Source: Prostheceraeus crozeri (Eukaryota; Platyhelminthes; Polycladida; Euryleptidae). Taken from it: DNA of 64,000 bases. Below are positions 46,510 to 57,960 of this stretch, in pieces (position 1 is the stretch's first letter; each line of letters opens with the position of its first letter). Location: contig CAJQUW010005239.1 of NCBI GenBank assembly GCA_907163375.1, positions 265,366 to 329,365 of the forward strand, read 5' to 3'. Under the pieces are notes generated by a model, which was not told the DNA's origin, made no database searches, and was given only the letters and a program-made list of their open reading frames with translations. The position numbers and the translations under genes are program-made.

Positions 46510-46889
46510 GAGTTTTGACTTTTATTTTCATAACGAAAATACCGTCTACAAAGAATTAATTAGAACTGATTAAGATGCTTAATTTGGTAAGAGATCGATA
46601 AAATGCACTATTTTCAAAAGTCCTCATTAGTAAAGGTCCATTTTTAAATTCTTCCATGGGCCTAATTTGATAAAATTTGAATTGATTATCAGAAACACGC
46701 AGAAAGTAAAAGTCAAAAATGTAAGAGTCGCAGCTATTGCTTTTTTTATCAATATCAAACAATGTGTGTGATGCAATAGGGCTAAAAATGCGAATTAGAA
46801 AGTAGAAATAACATGAAGCTTGAGCTCTTGACATTTGAATTGTAAAATTTCAATGCTGTAGATGAGACAGAAGATGATTTTGATTACAG

Positions 46890-47228
46890 GGTGCAGCAAT
46901 TCGCTCTTACAACGAGGGCTTGGAATCGGGTCGACAACAGGCTGAGGTGGAAGGTGACAGAATCGGAGGAATTGATGGACGTGCAGCTGGTCTCGAACTC
47001 GGCTTCTATCGCGGAGTTGTTGAAATGTTAACTCACTTCTCAGAGCGCCTAAACGATCGTCAAAAAAGAGTTGTTCAGCAGATGGAGGAACACTTGAAGG
47101 TTTCAAGGAGTATGAAAAATTCAGAAGATGTTATGGAAGTTTTAACGAACTTGCGAACCAAGTATAAACAAATAGCTGGAGCACTGCATCTTCCGTTGTA
47201 TGATAGGGGAAATTACCTTTCATTCTGA
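46890..47228 (+). CDS. LTO1: LTO1 homologue, exon 2 (terminal): adaptor for Fe-S cluster loading of ABCE1
   Basis: LTO1 pairs with YAE1 and brings the ribosome-recycling ATPase ABCE1 (Rli1) to the cytosolic iron-sulphur assembly targeting complex. This exon (112 codons plus TGA) follows acceptor TTGATTACAG in phase 0. Residues 15-58 of the joined 126-aa protein carry the family's glycine ladder (YNEG, then a G about every four residues to GRAAGLELGFYRG). It aligns with human LTO1 without gaps over 37 residues from memory. The rest is helical (FSERLNDRQKRVVQQMEEHL) and the end is NYLSF. The final L-S-F fits the C-terminal [LIM]-[DES]-[WF] signal known for clients and adaptors of the targeting complex. 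Length 126 aa against about 137 in human. The frame is intact. Confidence 0.88.
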   Translation, partial: GAAIRSYNEGLESGRQQAEVEGDRIGGIDGRAAGLELGFYRGVVEMLTHFSERLNDRQKRVVQQMEEHLKVSRSMKNSEDVMEVLTNLRTKYKQIAGALHLPLYDRGNYLSF

Positions 47229-49238
47229 CTGAGCCTCAATCAGACAAAGAAATGAAACGAGATCTGGGTCTAATGTCGGCATGAAGAAGGAAGTGACCAT
47301 TTTGATTGGTGACCAGTAGTCCAGTGTATGGATGACATTGTAATTTTGAATGTCCTCCTCTGATAATTGTAGAACTGAACCTTTGTTTGGTACATGAATA
47401 CGGTTCTCTGCATTTTTGAAGGGACATGAAAAATATGAAAATGGAGAATTGATTCTAGAATTTAACTAGCGTGAATTGAAAACATGTGTGAAGATTTAAG
47501 CACCTTGATTTACGTTTTAAGTGGCAAAAATTTGTGTTCTCCATTTGAACGTGACTTTTTGGTGTACTCAACGTTGCAGAGAAAATTTACTTTATTCGCT
47601 ATTTTTTGCACTACTATGGTTGATCAAAATACATCAATATTCATGGTACGAAATTGACTTCTCAATTATACTGGCATGTACTCGTCATTTATTTCCATTT
47701 TTTGGATCAACTTCAGGTTGCAAATGCTTACAAATATAGCGAGCCTGTCAATTTAACTCAAATGCTTGAATTTAGCGCAACGCAAGTACAGACCGAATTT
47801 TAACAGGAAAAATCAGCGCACCAAAAATTAGTCTGTCACTAAAAATGGCCTTGTTTCATGGCTTTGTAAGCGATGATCGAAATTTGGTGCGGTGACTATA
47901 TTTTCATGTTGACATTTGGTCTAAGGTCGAGATGAAATGCTCCCTTTATTCTGAAGCATCAGCTCACAAATATTGAGTCATTCGGATGTCTTGTTCAAAA
48001 GTGTTAAGTGAAAAAGGTCTGCATATTAAATTTCGAGTACGCGAATTAATTTTAAATTTTGGCATTGTCAAAAGATCAGATGGTATGCTGATGCATAAAA
48101 GCAATCTTATCTTATTGACAGATACTTAACAAGTTTTGCTTTCTTGCGTCAGAACTTATTTTAAGAAATGTTCCTGTTTTAGGAACTTTAGTATAATTAA
48201 TTGTTTATGCAAACCACATGTAGCAGCTGCAGGTCTAAGACTCCCTGTCGAAAGAGTCTGAAAAGTCCATCTTACGGCCTGTGTGAGATTGCGTGTCTGG
48301 TAATATAGGGGCCCTCTATACTGCTCCTTTAAATCATCAAAATTGTTGAAACAGACTTAGTCCCAAGCCCTTATCTGAACAACATGCAGCACGCGTTATA
48401 GCTGCTTCGACTTAATATTTTTTAGCAGCCGACGACGACAATCGCTTTCAGTGAGAATCAAGCTCTATGAGCTTATTGCAATGCAATGTTCGAATAAAAT
48501 CAAACAAAAAATTGAAGTAGGTTTTGGCCAGCACAAGCTGACCGATTCGAATATTTCTCGAATCACAATTTCAAATCGAATCCTGAAGCTTCACAGGTTC
48601 CTTATTCCAATGCATCTGTGAAATGACGCGCTCCAATTCTAAGTAGCTTCAAATGCGACTTGCAGAAACCCAAGGAATTCAAATGATTATTGATAGACAC
48701 GGAAGGGAATGCTTGACAGCACCACTTCTATCAAACTTTCTAATAAGAAGTACGCCTAGCATTTACATAGCATTTAAGTGTATTTGAATTGACACTATTC
48801 GATGTCTATGACATAAAATATGATATTGATATTATTCATAGACTTGCATTTATAAAATTCTGCACTCATATTGAAAATGAAAGCGCTTTGGCAAAAATTA
48901 CACAGAAGGTTTGCACACGTATTACACAGATAGTCAGACCTTCACATAAATTAGGTCTCAAATTCAACCTGCCAACACTGGGGCAAATCCGGCGACTTAT
49001 GGTTAAAAGTTAGAAAATACGCCAAAGTAGGAGGCTGAGTTTTGCGAGGACAACAGCGGAAATGCGACTAGGGCGCCCCCTTCTCCGGTATGGAAAGTGT
49101 TAAGCGGCGATAAAACTGATCAAACCTGTGTCACTGATCCAAAAACTAACGTATCCCTTATTTCCGTTGGGATTGATAAGTGATGGTTAGCGCACTCTGG
49201 GCTACTTTATTGCTTGACAGTGCGTCGGAGACGAATTA
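47229..49238. other. DNA between LTO1 and TAF11
   Basis: LTO1 3' untranslated and intergenic sequence. No clear AATAAA close to the stop and no further gene recognised. Confidence 0.45.
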
Positions 49239-49428
49239 GGCCTCAGCCACACTGCGAGCTTTTCCAAGCGTTTCCGAGCAAAGCGTTTTGCAGCAAATAT
49301 AAAGTCATCATTGCAACAGTTGTAGACTGCCACACTGCAAGCAAAGCAAACCAGAGCGATTGATAGCTTTCGGAGATACGTTTGCTCGGGACGCTCGTGT
49401 TTGCTTTGCTTTCAGTGTGGCTGAGGCC
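49239..49428. mobile_element. 190-bp MITE of PIF/Harbinger type
   Basis: The ends GGCCTCAGCCACACTG (49239-49254) are perfectly inverted at 49413-49428, and the triplet TTA stands directly outside both (49236-49238 and 49429-49431). A 3-bp TTA/TAA duplication with GG-starting ends is the signature of PIF/Harbinger elements. The core is palindromic (AAGCAAAGCAAAC and GTTTGCTTTGCTTTC) and non-coding. Confidence 0.85.
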
Positions 49429-49431
49429 TTA

Positions 49432-50385
49432 CACGCTTTCATACTTTGACACTTTAGCCAACCATTTAGAAAATTAACTACATAGAACGGTTCAATCTAG
49501 TCATCTTGTCATCATTGTCACTCAGTTAGAATACAAAGATAATATTTATATTTGATATTTTCTTCTCTTTGCATTCAGTTTTTGAGGGAGCTGATGCTGT
49601 AAACGCAACTAAGAGTTGTTTGAGAGCACACTTTAAGTCCAGAATAAACTACCGTTTACAGCTCAAAATAGCAATATACTGGCTTACCAATCGCTTTATT
49701 ATTGAGTTCTTGGAGTGAACGCTACCTTAGCGTAATCACAGCGTTGTTTATTAAAATATCTGGCAAGTGCTTCACAGCAACTCCATGCTTAACTACTGTA
49801 ATTATCAATTGTCCTATTTCTATGTCCTGAAATGTGCGTCTGCATACAGCGAATACATTGCATACAGTAACAGTGCAATAAAAAATTTTAACAGACATGT
49901 AGCGACAAATTCTTCGATAATATTTACTGCACGATGAGGGTCATTTATCGTCCGTAGAACGATAAAATAGAAATATTGTTTGAATGAGTATAATGACATG
50001 TTAGTAGCGAAATTCGATGCAATAAACAGCCGGCTTGCATCAGTAGTCATTTAGTAAATGTTAGTTAGCATCGAAAAACTCTCTCCTGGTCCAACTTATC
50101 TGATGCCGAAGGACTACGACTTTCCAAGTCAGTCTGCTTTCTTGCATAAAAATTGTTTATAGGAAGACGTAACGACGCTTAATAGGCAAACTGTCGTTCA
50201 TTGATGATAAGCGAATGTCATGATTTTACATGAATTCCTGAATTACTGCTCCTAAAAGTTTCTTGTATTTTGATAGCGATTCAATCAAATAAGCTATGCA
50301 TCGATGAAAGGGGATCGCTGGACACTATTATGTCTCTCATCAAGCTCTCGTCAATTTCAAAGTTCGTCCAGGTTATCTACCTTTT
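49432..50385. other. DNA upstream of TAF11
   Basis: It should contain the TAF11 promoter, but no TATA box or other element can be singled out with confidence. Confidence 0.4.
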
Positions 50386-50387
50386 AG
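50386..50387 (+). promoter_or_regulatory. Candidate splice acceptor just before the TAF11 start codon
   Basis: GTTATCTACCTTTTAG ends at 50387, three bases before the ATG. This suggests an upstream non-coding exon or a trans-spliced leader. Confidence 0.45.
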
Positions 50388-50390
50388 GTG

Positions 50391-50573
50391 ATGAGTGATC
50401 CTTGGCCTCCCGCAGCGAAAGCCGACTCAAACAGCGATGGCTCATTGAATAAAAAGAGAAAGACATCTGAAAGTTTGGATAGTTCTCACGATTCTCCATC
50501 AAAACGTTCATGTCTGGAATCTCCTACTCGTAGACGTGACATCAACTCAAGTCAGGATACCAATACCTCACAG
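50391..50573 (+). CDS. TAF11: TAF11 homologue, exon 1
   Basis: Encodes residues 1-61, starting MSDPWPPAAK. This N-terminal part is Ser-, Lys- and Asp-rich and disordered (LNKKRKTSESLDSSHDSPSK). It resembles the low-complexity acidic/basic N-termini of TAF11 proteins in type but not in detail. The exon ends TCACAG|gtgagc in phase 0. The first intron is 249 bp (50574-50822) and ends CTTACAG. The in-frame ATG at 50391 is the first after the acceptor-like site at 50387. Confidence 0.8.
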
Positions 50574-50822
50574 GTGAGCTTTCAGAATTACATATTCAAT
50601 GGTGAGTCATGAATCGTAATAGATGATAAATTACGGAGGTTTGACATAGTAGAATTAGTATCTCTTCGATGGGGACTAGAGTAGTGGAATGTAATCCATT
50701 TATTTGATAATTGATTTATGAAGTAGTACTACTTGTTCTCGTGACGCTATGTCTTGACGTATTTGTTGGTAATAATTAATGAACGATGATGTATCTTTTT
50801 GTATGTCTTCATATTCTTACAG

Positions 50823-51075
50823 ACGACTGCAACCAGCAGCAGTGAAGATTCTCCAGATGCGAAACGTAAGACCGAAGAACGCAGATTGATGGCACTAATC
50901 AGCCAATTTTCGTCAGATCACCTGAATCGATTTGAAATGTATCGTCGAGCAGCGTTACCCAAGGCTGGAATACGGAGATTGATGCAGGGAGCGGTAGACT
51001 GTTCCATTCCGCAAAATGCCGTCATAGCTATGTGTGGCATCGCTAAAGTATATGTTGGTGAGATCATTGAAGAAG
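50823..51075 (+). CDS. TAF11: TAF11 homologue, exon 2: histone fold of a TFIID subunit
   Basis: TAF11 is a subunit of the general transcription factor TFIID. It pairs with TAF13 through a histone fold and works in promoter recognition in the nucleus. This exon encodes residues 62-145. After a short acidic stretch it reads ISQFSSDHLNRFEMYRRAAL, PKAGIRRLMQ, then IPQNAVIAMCGIAKVYVGEI, which matches the human histone fold almost position for position ([20 protein letters not shown], recalled from memory). It ends in phase 1 at GAAGAAG|gtaaat. The following intron is 4726 bp and carries Penelope-like debris. All histone-fold helices are intact. Confidence 0.93.
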
Positions 51076-53311
51076 GTAAATGTTTGTAATATTTGTAACC
51101 GCATATGTCTGCATTCACTCTCCTTAATCCTCACCTCAGCCTTTCAATTACAGCATCTTTTCTCATTGAAATTAATCATCATGTCCTATAAATTAATCAT
51201 TTGATCGCATAGATTGATCATTCGATCATTTGAATTAGTCATGAAATTTTATCTTAAACATGTCTTCTGCCGGTTTTATCATCTTTTGTAACTAGCTGTG
51301 TATTATGCTGTTTACAAATTATTTAAAAATCATTGAAGATGATGTCGCAGTAAAAGAACAAGTCGAATTCAATTTCATTGTGGTTTAAGAAACACGAATG
51401 AATAAATCTCAAAAAATATCTGTACATAGCAATCAATCAAGTCTAGAAAAATTGTTGTTATCTAAACATGTCTCAGAAAATCATTGTAATGCCGATTAGA
51501 GTCTAGCAGATAAGTCACAAATCTGTCATGTCAATTGCATCTTGAAGAAGGGAAAAAATGAGACGATCGCAATCAGGACAACTTTGCTGCGTTATTGTCT
51601 GAAAGGCAATCTCGGCAATTCCCGTATGATAACTTGTAGATTATTTCGAATTGTCATTCTCTCGGATCATCGAAGTTTTTTCTTCTTTCCCTTCTCTCCA
51701 TATTGGCTTACAAGCAGATTTGAATTTCGAGAACGCTTCTTCGATTCTGTTTTGCATTGAACTGTATCAACTTTTGCTTTATCATATCCATTGATTTGCT
51801 ACTATTATTTTTCCGTGAGTGTCAAATTCTAAAGGCGATAGGCATTCGCAGATCGTCATTAAATGATCTTACTACGCGAGGTTGTCGGAAATTAAAGGGA
51901 ATTCCAACATCAGCATCTGCATGCATATCGCAAAAGGTTAAATGAGAGCTTTCGAACAATAATTCTGCTGTCATTTCGAATTTAAGTATGACATATTTTT
52001 GTGCGATAAGTATAACTCTGACACTCAGTTATATACATGCATGTAAACTATCGACCACAGAAGATGCAGGTACGCCGAAAATCTCAGATTTTGATTTATT
52101 TACAATTTTATACTTTCGATCGAAGAAGAATTTGCGGGCATTTTTTGATTTTCTTGTCTCAGAATTTTTTGTGTCATGTAATGGCAATTAGCGTCAGAAA
52201 ATCTCTATTCCAAAAACTTTGTGCAATTTGGGTTAAATGATATCAACCGGATCATAAAACCATGGACAACATTTGCATGCTATATGACGCTCAATAGACA
52301 ACCTTATGTCGCTCAACTGCTGATTTAGATTATGAATATTTTATAATGGAAGCACATTCTGTCTTATTTTATGTCTTACGCAACATTTCATTTGCACTAA
52401 ATCAGCTTTGCATTGACATCATCGTTTTTATCATCTACAATGATTTAGGTGATTAATAATTAACCATTAGCAGAGTCGGTTATCGTTATGAAAAGAAACA
52501 TTGTTACTACTAAGTATTGTTGATAAACCAATTATAGGTATGAATGAGGTGAACAGCTGTTAATGTCAGAACTCTTGTTAATGTCATAACCATTGTTTTA
52601 CTCATTTCGACCTGAACATTTTCGAACTTAGTATTAGGAATCACTAGTGAGGGTAACATTGAGGATCATTTATGTAGTAAAATTTCAGAGAACGTCCTGA
52701 AATTTTCTGACAGAAGCTGTAGCTGAATTCGGTGAGACGTAAGTTGCTCTTGCTCTCCTGAGGTTGAGTATCCGAATGCAAGGGTCATCTGATTGAGAGA
52801 TATTTTCTAAGTGTCACTGACTCAGACGTTTATCGTCTTCTAGCTAAGTAAGCCAAGTGAACTAAACGTGAAGATATGTGATGTTCACAGCGTCGCAAAA
52901 AGACAGCCGTAGATGAGGAATTTGTCAAATTCTGCCTTTTAAGGTTGAAGCAGTTTCTTGTATTTCGGCATCAAAAAGTATCCATTTACTTGAAATAGCA
53001 AGGACACGAGTGATCATGCCTAATGCCAGATGATAGCATTATCATCCCAGATAACAGATGTAATGCATTACCATCTGATTGAAACTTCGCTATCAAGTCT
53101 TATGTTGATTAACTTCATAAGTAATACATTGCACCAGTATCTGGGTCATTTCGGAGCACAGTAGTTTCTGCCATTTTTTTTGGTTTCTGTTTACATCTAA
53201 AAATAAATTTGTTTTAGCTTCCAACTTCAGAAGTGAATTCTAAGATAATATCCTGTTGATAAGGACATTTTTTAAACTTGCGTTTCTAAAATGCATATAC
53301 CGGCGTAAACA
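51076..53311. other. TAF11 intron 2, left part
   Basis: AT-rich intron. No exon-like or element-like sequence is recognised. Confidence 0.5.
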
Positions 53312-53389
53312 CATCTATAGTAATCGATGGGACTGCAATTGATTTTAAGTCATCTATAGTAATCGATGGGACTGCAATTGATTTTAAGT
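53312..53389 (+). repeat. Two exact 39-bp tandem repeats
   Basis: 53312-53350 and 53351-53389 are identical (start CATCTATAGTAATCGATGGG), in TAF11 intron 2. Confidence 0.95.
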
Positions 53390-53429
53390 CATTTATGTTC
53401 CAACTCTGAACGTTTTATTCGACGAGTTG

Positions 53430-53650
53430 TCTCTTACAACAAACCTGAATATAGCAAAGATGCCTTTGTACAGTTATGCAAATTGTCATAGACGGACATT
53501 TTCCTTTGATGACATAATATTCCGACAGGTCTATGGTGCAAGCATGGGCTCGCCCTCGCACTTACATGCACTTCTGCAAACTTATTTCCTTCACAGTTGG
53601 AGACGCGAAGCTAGGCACAAGCAATCCTACCATGTGGTCGGCACGTAGCT
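53430..53650 (+). pseudogene. Penelope-like reverse-transcriptase fragment
   Basis: The frame reads RTFSFDDIIFRQVYGASMGS followed by P. This is the Penelope-type reverse-transcriptase block with F....Y.Q..G..MGSP. The expected SPV.AN and YVDD blocks that should follow are shifted or lost. It lies in TAF11 intron 2 in the sense direction. Confidence 0.7.
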
Positions 53651-54029
53651 GTTTAAGTGGACTTTAGTTCCATCCATTACTGTATGTATGCTGATGACTG
53701 TAGACAAAACATTTAGATAATTTAGGTAAAGGTGCATGAGTCTACACAACTTCTTAACCAACAACATCCTATCTTGGAATTCACCTCTGAAGTTGGAGGC
53801 TGAAATATTTTTTAGATGTAAATAGAGACATGTCAATTAGGGTAGAAACTAATATGTTCCGTAGGGACACATATATGCTGGTGCGGTCTGTTATTGAACT
53901 CTGAAGCCAACTAAGCAATGGCATAGAGGCCTGGTATTAGATAATATGATTAATCGTGCGTTTGCAATTTAATGTAATGGATACTTTTTGATAGCGAAAT
54001 TACAGAACTACTGCAACTTCAAAAAAGTA

Positions 54030-55205
54030 ATGCATTCAAAGGCCGGAAGTCCATAAATTTTATTTAACATGATTCAACTAACGAATTTTTTTTCTGTTAT
54101 AAAAAAAATCTCAGATCACTATGAAATAAAATAAAATACAAATCGAATATTGACAATCACTGTTCATCAAGCCGTCCAGCTAGTCGAATAGCGATAGCGT
54201 TGCCGCGGACGATAGCAAGAGATAGCCGCTGAAAGAGCCACTCTCTCTCTCTCTGCTATCATTGCGTTGCAACGCAATACGTCGTCCAATTTCTTTGAGG
54301 AATGGTAGTGTCAGTGGCCCGATGACACCAGACGTTTCCATAAATCATTTATTCCCTGCGCACGCTGTCTCTTTGAGGGTACACGAAGGAATGAATCAAC
54401 AATGATTGCAACGGAGACACTACGGTTACGAATACAGATCACAATGGCATGATCAGACTGTCTGACGCAAACAGGAATATGTACAGAGGTCACAAGTAAA
54501 TAAAGGTTTAATAAACTACGTACTGAAAACATAAGATACAAGTAGTGATAAAATAAAGTAAAAAAGGAAAAAAGAGAAGGAAGTCAAGGTATCAAAGCAC
54601 AGCTGTAAACAAATTCTTTGTGCACACAAAGTAAAGGACTCTTGAGTCTGATGCACACTGCTTCAGCGATGCGGAGTTCCATCTGACCACGACACTGTCT
54701 CAATACCTTGAAGGAAGCTCTCGACGGACGGTGGCTGCAAGACAGGTGATGTTGCGTTATAGCTGAAGACCGCCTTTGCTTGCCTGCCTCACACCATTTA
54801 GGGATGTGCTCCCGGATGCGCTTGTCAAGACATCTCTCCGTCTGCCCCACATAGCTTGCTCCGCAAGCGCAGCGATAGGAGTAAACAACAAGTGGTTTCT
54901 GGGATGTCGGGATTGAGTCTTTGTGCGCGTTTGGAGCCAGTTTCTTTGTCCGGTACCACGGCAATGCGTTGACGTAAGGATACGCTCTCTCGATGGCCTT
55001 CTTGACATTTCTCAGCTCCTGGACAGACGAGTGGCCGAGAAATCCAGGAGCTGAGAAATGTCAAGAAGGCCATCGAGAGAGCGTATCCTTACGTCAACGC
55101 ATTGCCGTGGTACCGGACAAAAAAACTGGCTCCAAACGTGCCCAAAGACTCATGATTTATGCGCAGGGAATAAATGATTTATGGACTTCCGGCTTTTGAA
55201 TGCAT
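54030..55205 (-). mobile_element. Penelope-like composite with internal 110-bp palindrome
   Basis: The outer 29 bases (54030-54058 and 55177-55205) are inverted copies (ATGCATTCAAA-GCCGGAAGT). Another inverted word, GCGCAGGGAATAAATGATTT, lies at 54341-54361 and 55161-55180. Bases 54914-55023 and 55043-55152 are inverted 110-bp arms around a 19-base loop. They duplicate head to head the coding sequence just before the nuclease domain. Head-to-head partial copies are known for Penelope-like insertions. The whole lies in TAF11 intron 2. Confidence 0.65.
54584..54964 (-). pseudogene. Penelope-like GIY-YIG endonuclease fragment
   Basis: An open frame of 126 codons on the minus strand. LVVYSYRCACGASYVGQTER gives the GIY-equivalent (VYSYRC), the CxC zinc-knuckle cysteines and YVG. 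CLDKRIREHIPKW supplies the conserved Arg and the EH motif. The C-terminal part (ITQHHLSCSH, then ELRIAEAVCIRLKSP) is the rest of the nuclease (H..E..I...KP). In intact elements it is fused behind a reverse transcriptase and cuts the target DNA. Here only this C-terminal domain remains, from a different family than the relic in the LTO1 intron. Confidence 0.85.
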
Positions 55206-55801
55206 TATGGAAATGGGCCTATACTAAAAGATTATTAAAAGTACATGTAATGGTCATCCTGAGAACTTTGTCTGTTCGAGTTTTTGCAGTTTAGTGCTTT
55301 GTGCTCATACATACTTTGTTAGATTCTGTCCTGGCATGGTGCAAACATGTAAAAAATGCATAATACATTCATGGATATTGATTATTTATGTATATGTCGG
55401 GAAAAATGTAATAATAGAGATCAAGCAGATCTCTGTCATATAAATGCATGAGAATTTCGCGATAATGGTGCCTGTATGAAGTACTTACTTAAATTTTCCG
55501 CAGAATCGCATGTTATAACAGCTGGTAATATATCACGTTTCATCTCATGTTCAAAAATAAATAATGTGTAGTATAATGTGCGATTGTACGCACCATTCAT
55601 TGTATGCCAGGGATAGCATGTTGTTTACATTGATAATCCGTAATTAATTACAAATATGATAGTATATACAGTACAGGGATATTTCATGGTAGATATAAAT
55701 TATATATAATGCAATTCAGCTAGTGGAAATGTATAACATGATCCCAAAGTATGTGATAACTGCATGATTCGCACGACTCAAAGAGTTCATTATTATTTCA
55801 G
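55206..55801. other. TAF11 intron 2, right part
   Basis: AT-rich, ending in the TTATTTCAG acceptor. Nothing else seen. Confidence 0.5.
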
Positions 55802-55929
55802 CTCTCGATTTCAAGGAAAGACTGGGTGAAGAAGGTCCGCTACAGCCTAAGCATATCCGAGAAGCAGTCAGACGGCTTCGAAGTTCAGGATCTACTTCCA
55901 AGAACTATCCAAAGCATCGGTTGGTTTGA
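55802..55929 (+). CDS. TAF11: TAF11 homologue, exon 3 (terminal)
   Basis: Follows acceptor TTATTTCAG. The split codon restores Ala and the frame reads ALDFKERLGEEGPLQPKHIR, EAVRRLRSSG, then to a short Lys/Arg tail ending HRLV and TGA (55927-55929). This is the last part of the histone fold (EALD..E.WGE.PPLQPKHMREAVRRL in human). The joined protein is 187 aa against about 211 in human, the shortfall being in the N-terminal low-complexity part. An AATAAA at 55966-55971 could serve as polyadenylation signal. Confidence 0.92.
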
Positions 55930-57960
55930 TGGTCAGATATGGAGATATGGGATGTTGCATTCAGTAATAAACGGCAGAAGATTACTCAGGGATTCTTATC
56001 AGACAGAAACATTAACATATTGTGGAAAGTACGAACGATTTCTATTGCCCTTTCAATACAAGCATATTTATCTATTCTTTCATTTTGATATCTGTTTCAA
56101 TTACTTATGGGTAGAGGGACAGTTATCAAGTCATTTACTGGCTGTAAAATCCCTTTACATTACATTTTTATTGCAAATTGCGGAATAATTCATTTATTCA
56201 ATATGATCATTTTCTCAATCGATTTGGTCCTGACTAATGTTTTTTTCGTTGACTAAAACGAAAACAAAATCTTTTTCGTTTTTGGCTTTTTCAGTTTCTT
56301 CTAGCAATTTTGTTTTCGCTTTAAATGTCGGTGAAAAAGTTGATTCTTGTAGAGTAACATAATGTGCATCTCAGCAACAGGCTGCATACTACAGTAGGCC
56401 TACATACTAGGACATCCCAGTAATCCTAGTATCCAATAGTAATCCAAGCATGTACTGTACATAGAACTCCTAGCCTAATTCACTTTAGTAGCGAATCATT
56501 CCGAGTTCTGGGAAAACATGTGAAAAAAGCGTTGACGTTGATGTGATGATGACGCGTATGGTTGCTACTACGTGATTGGCTGGCTATCATCTCTTTTGTG
56601 AATTAGTCTTTCTTGCTTCGTGTGAAACGGGCATGAGTGTTATGACTGGGAGACCTCAGGACGCCCAGACGTGTGCGCTTTAGGACCACTTTATCTTCGA
56701 GAATGAAGTCACGAAATGTATATAATGTTCATTCATAAGAAAAGATTAGGCCGGTATCATCACCGGAGCAGAAGGCGGTATCATTACCGAAGCGTACTTG
56801 CGGGACAGCACCTCGAAAGGGAGGACCTTATCCGGTACGACAAACCTTGTTGTGACAGTTGTTACAGTCACTTGGCAAAAGGGTTTGATGGTTTCAATAA
56901 ATTTGGCTACATCAATTCATTTTATATTAATTTCTTTTGATCGAGTGAGACTTCTTTTGTGAAACTGATAAATTCACCGGTGCAACCGTACAATAGTCAT
57001 GCTTACTTTATAATTTATGCATTTATAATCATCCTCTGCCCAGGCTACATTGGAAAATGTTATGCAAGTAATTGAGAAGTATTATTTATATGATATTTGT
57101 AAACTATTAATTAAGTAAATGAAGGCAAATTTTTGATGATGCTTAAGGCCCTTTCAATTATCAGAAAGCATTAAAATATTAAAAGAACGAAAAGTCGTTA
57201 TAAAAATAAAGCGAATTCTAAAAACTAACACGAAAACAACACTATGATAAATACATGGATTCGATTGACGAAGGCAGTCGTTAAGGAACATGCTATACCA
57301 AAATTAGGCCCTCCGTCCCATCTTGTGTTTATCTTCAGAAATCAAGGTAGCCTGCGCGGTGATGTGGGGAACTAAGTACAATCTTTAGATAGGGAAAACT
57401 ATCTAGTATAAACAATCAATAATAAACAAAGTATCATGTAAATATTCTTCAAGCGGTTGAGAAATACCTTGAAAGGAATGTTGGTGAACTTATGGCAGCA
57501 ACTACTATAAAGACTTTTTGAAGAACTTGTGTGAAATATGAATTGAAAGCCAAATATTCTAGTACCATCCGAGAATTTCATTTACGTGCAGACAAAATTA
57601 TTTCAAAATTCAAAATACCTAGGCCTACTTCACCTTCAAAATATTATTATATAGAATTGATGCCATTGTTAAGACAGGTTTTGCGTACCCTGCCATGCTG
57701 CTGTTTAATAGGCTGTGTCTGTGTTCATTATGTCGGAAATTGAAAGGTGTTGACGTCTGACCGATGCAGCTGTAGACACGGTCACCAGTAAGTCTACAGT
57801 TTGCAAGTAAACTAATAGACCAAGCATTTATCAGCGCAAGCAAAACTATGACTTAAACGATTACAGACTTCACAATTGGCATGTTCTCTTTTCCTTACCT
57901 CTGAGACTAAAGGCAGGGTGGCTGCACAGTTTTACCCTTATCAGTCACCAAAATCAACAT
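55930..57960. other. TAF11 3' region and intergenic DNA
   Basis: After the polyadenylation-like AATAAA at 55966 no further gene is recognised. Around 56240-56330 is a TTTTCGTTGACTAAAACG-rich patch that resembles ends of short DNA elements but has no clear partner. Confidence 0.4.

Noticed and set aside
50799-50822. Upstream extension of the TAF11 histone-fold exon to 50799
   Set aside because: The extension is the polypyrimidine tract of the intron; the acceptor CTTACAG sets the exon start at 50823.
55826-56188. 120-codon frame beginning inside TAF11 exon 3
   Set aside because: It overlaps the real exon in another frame and continues into AT-rich untranslated sequence.
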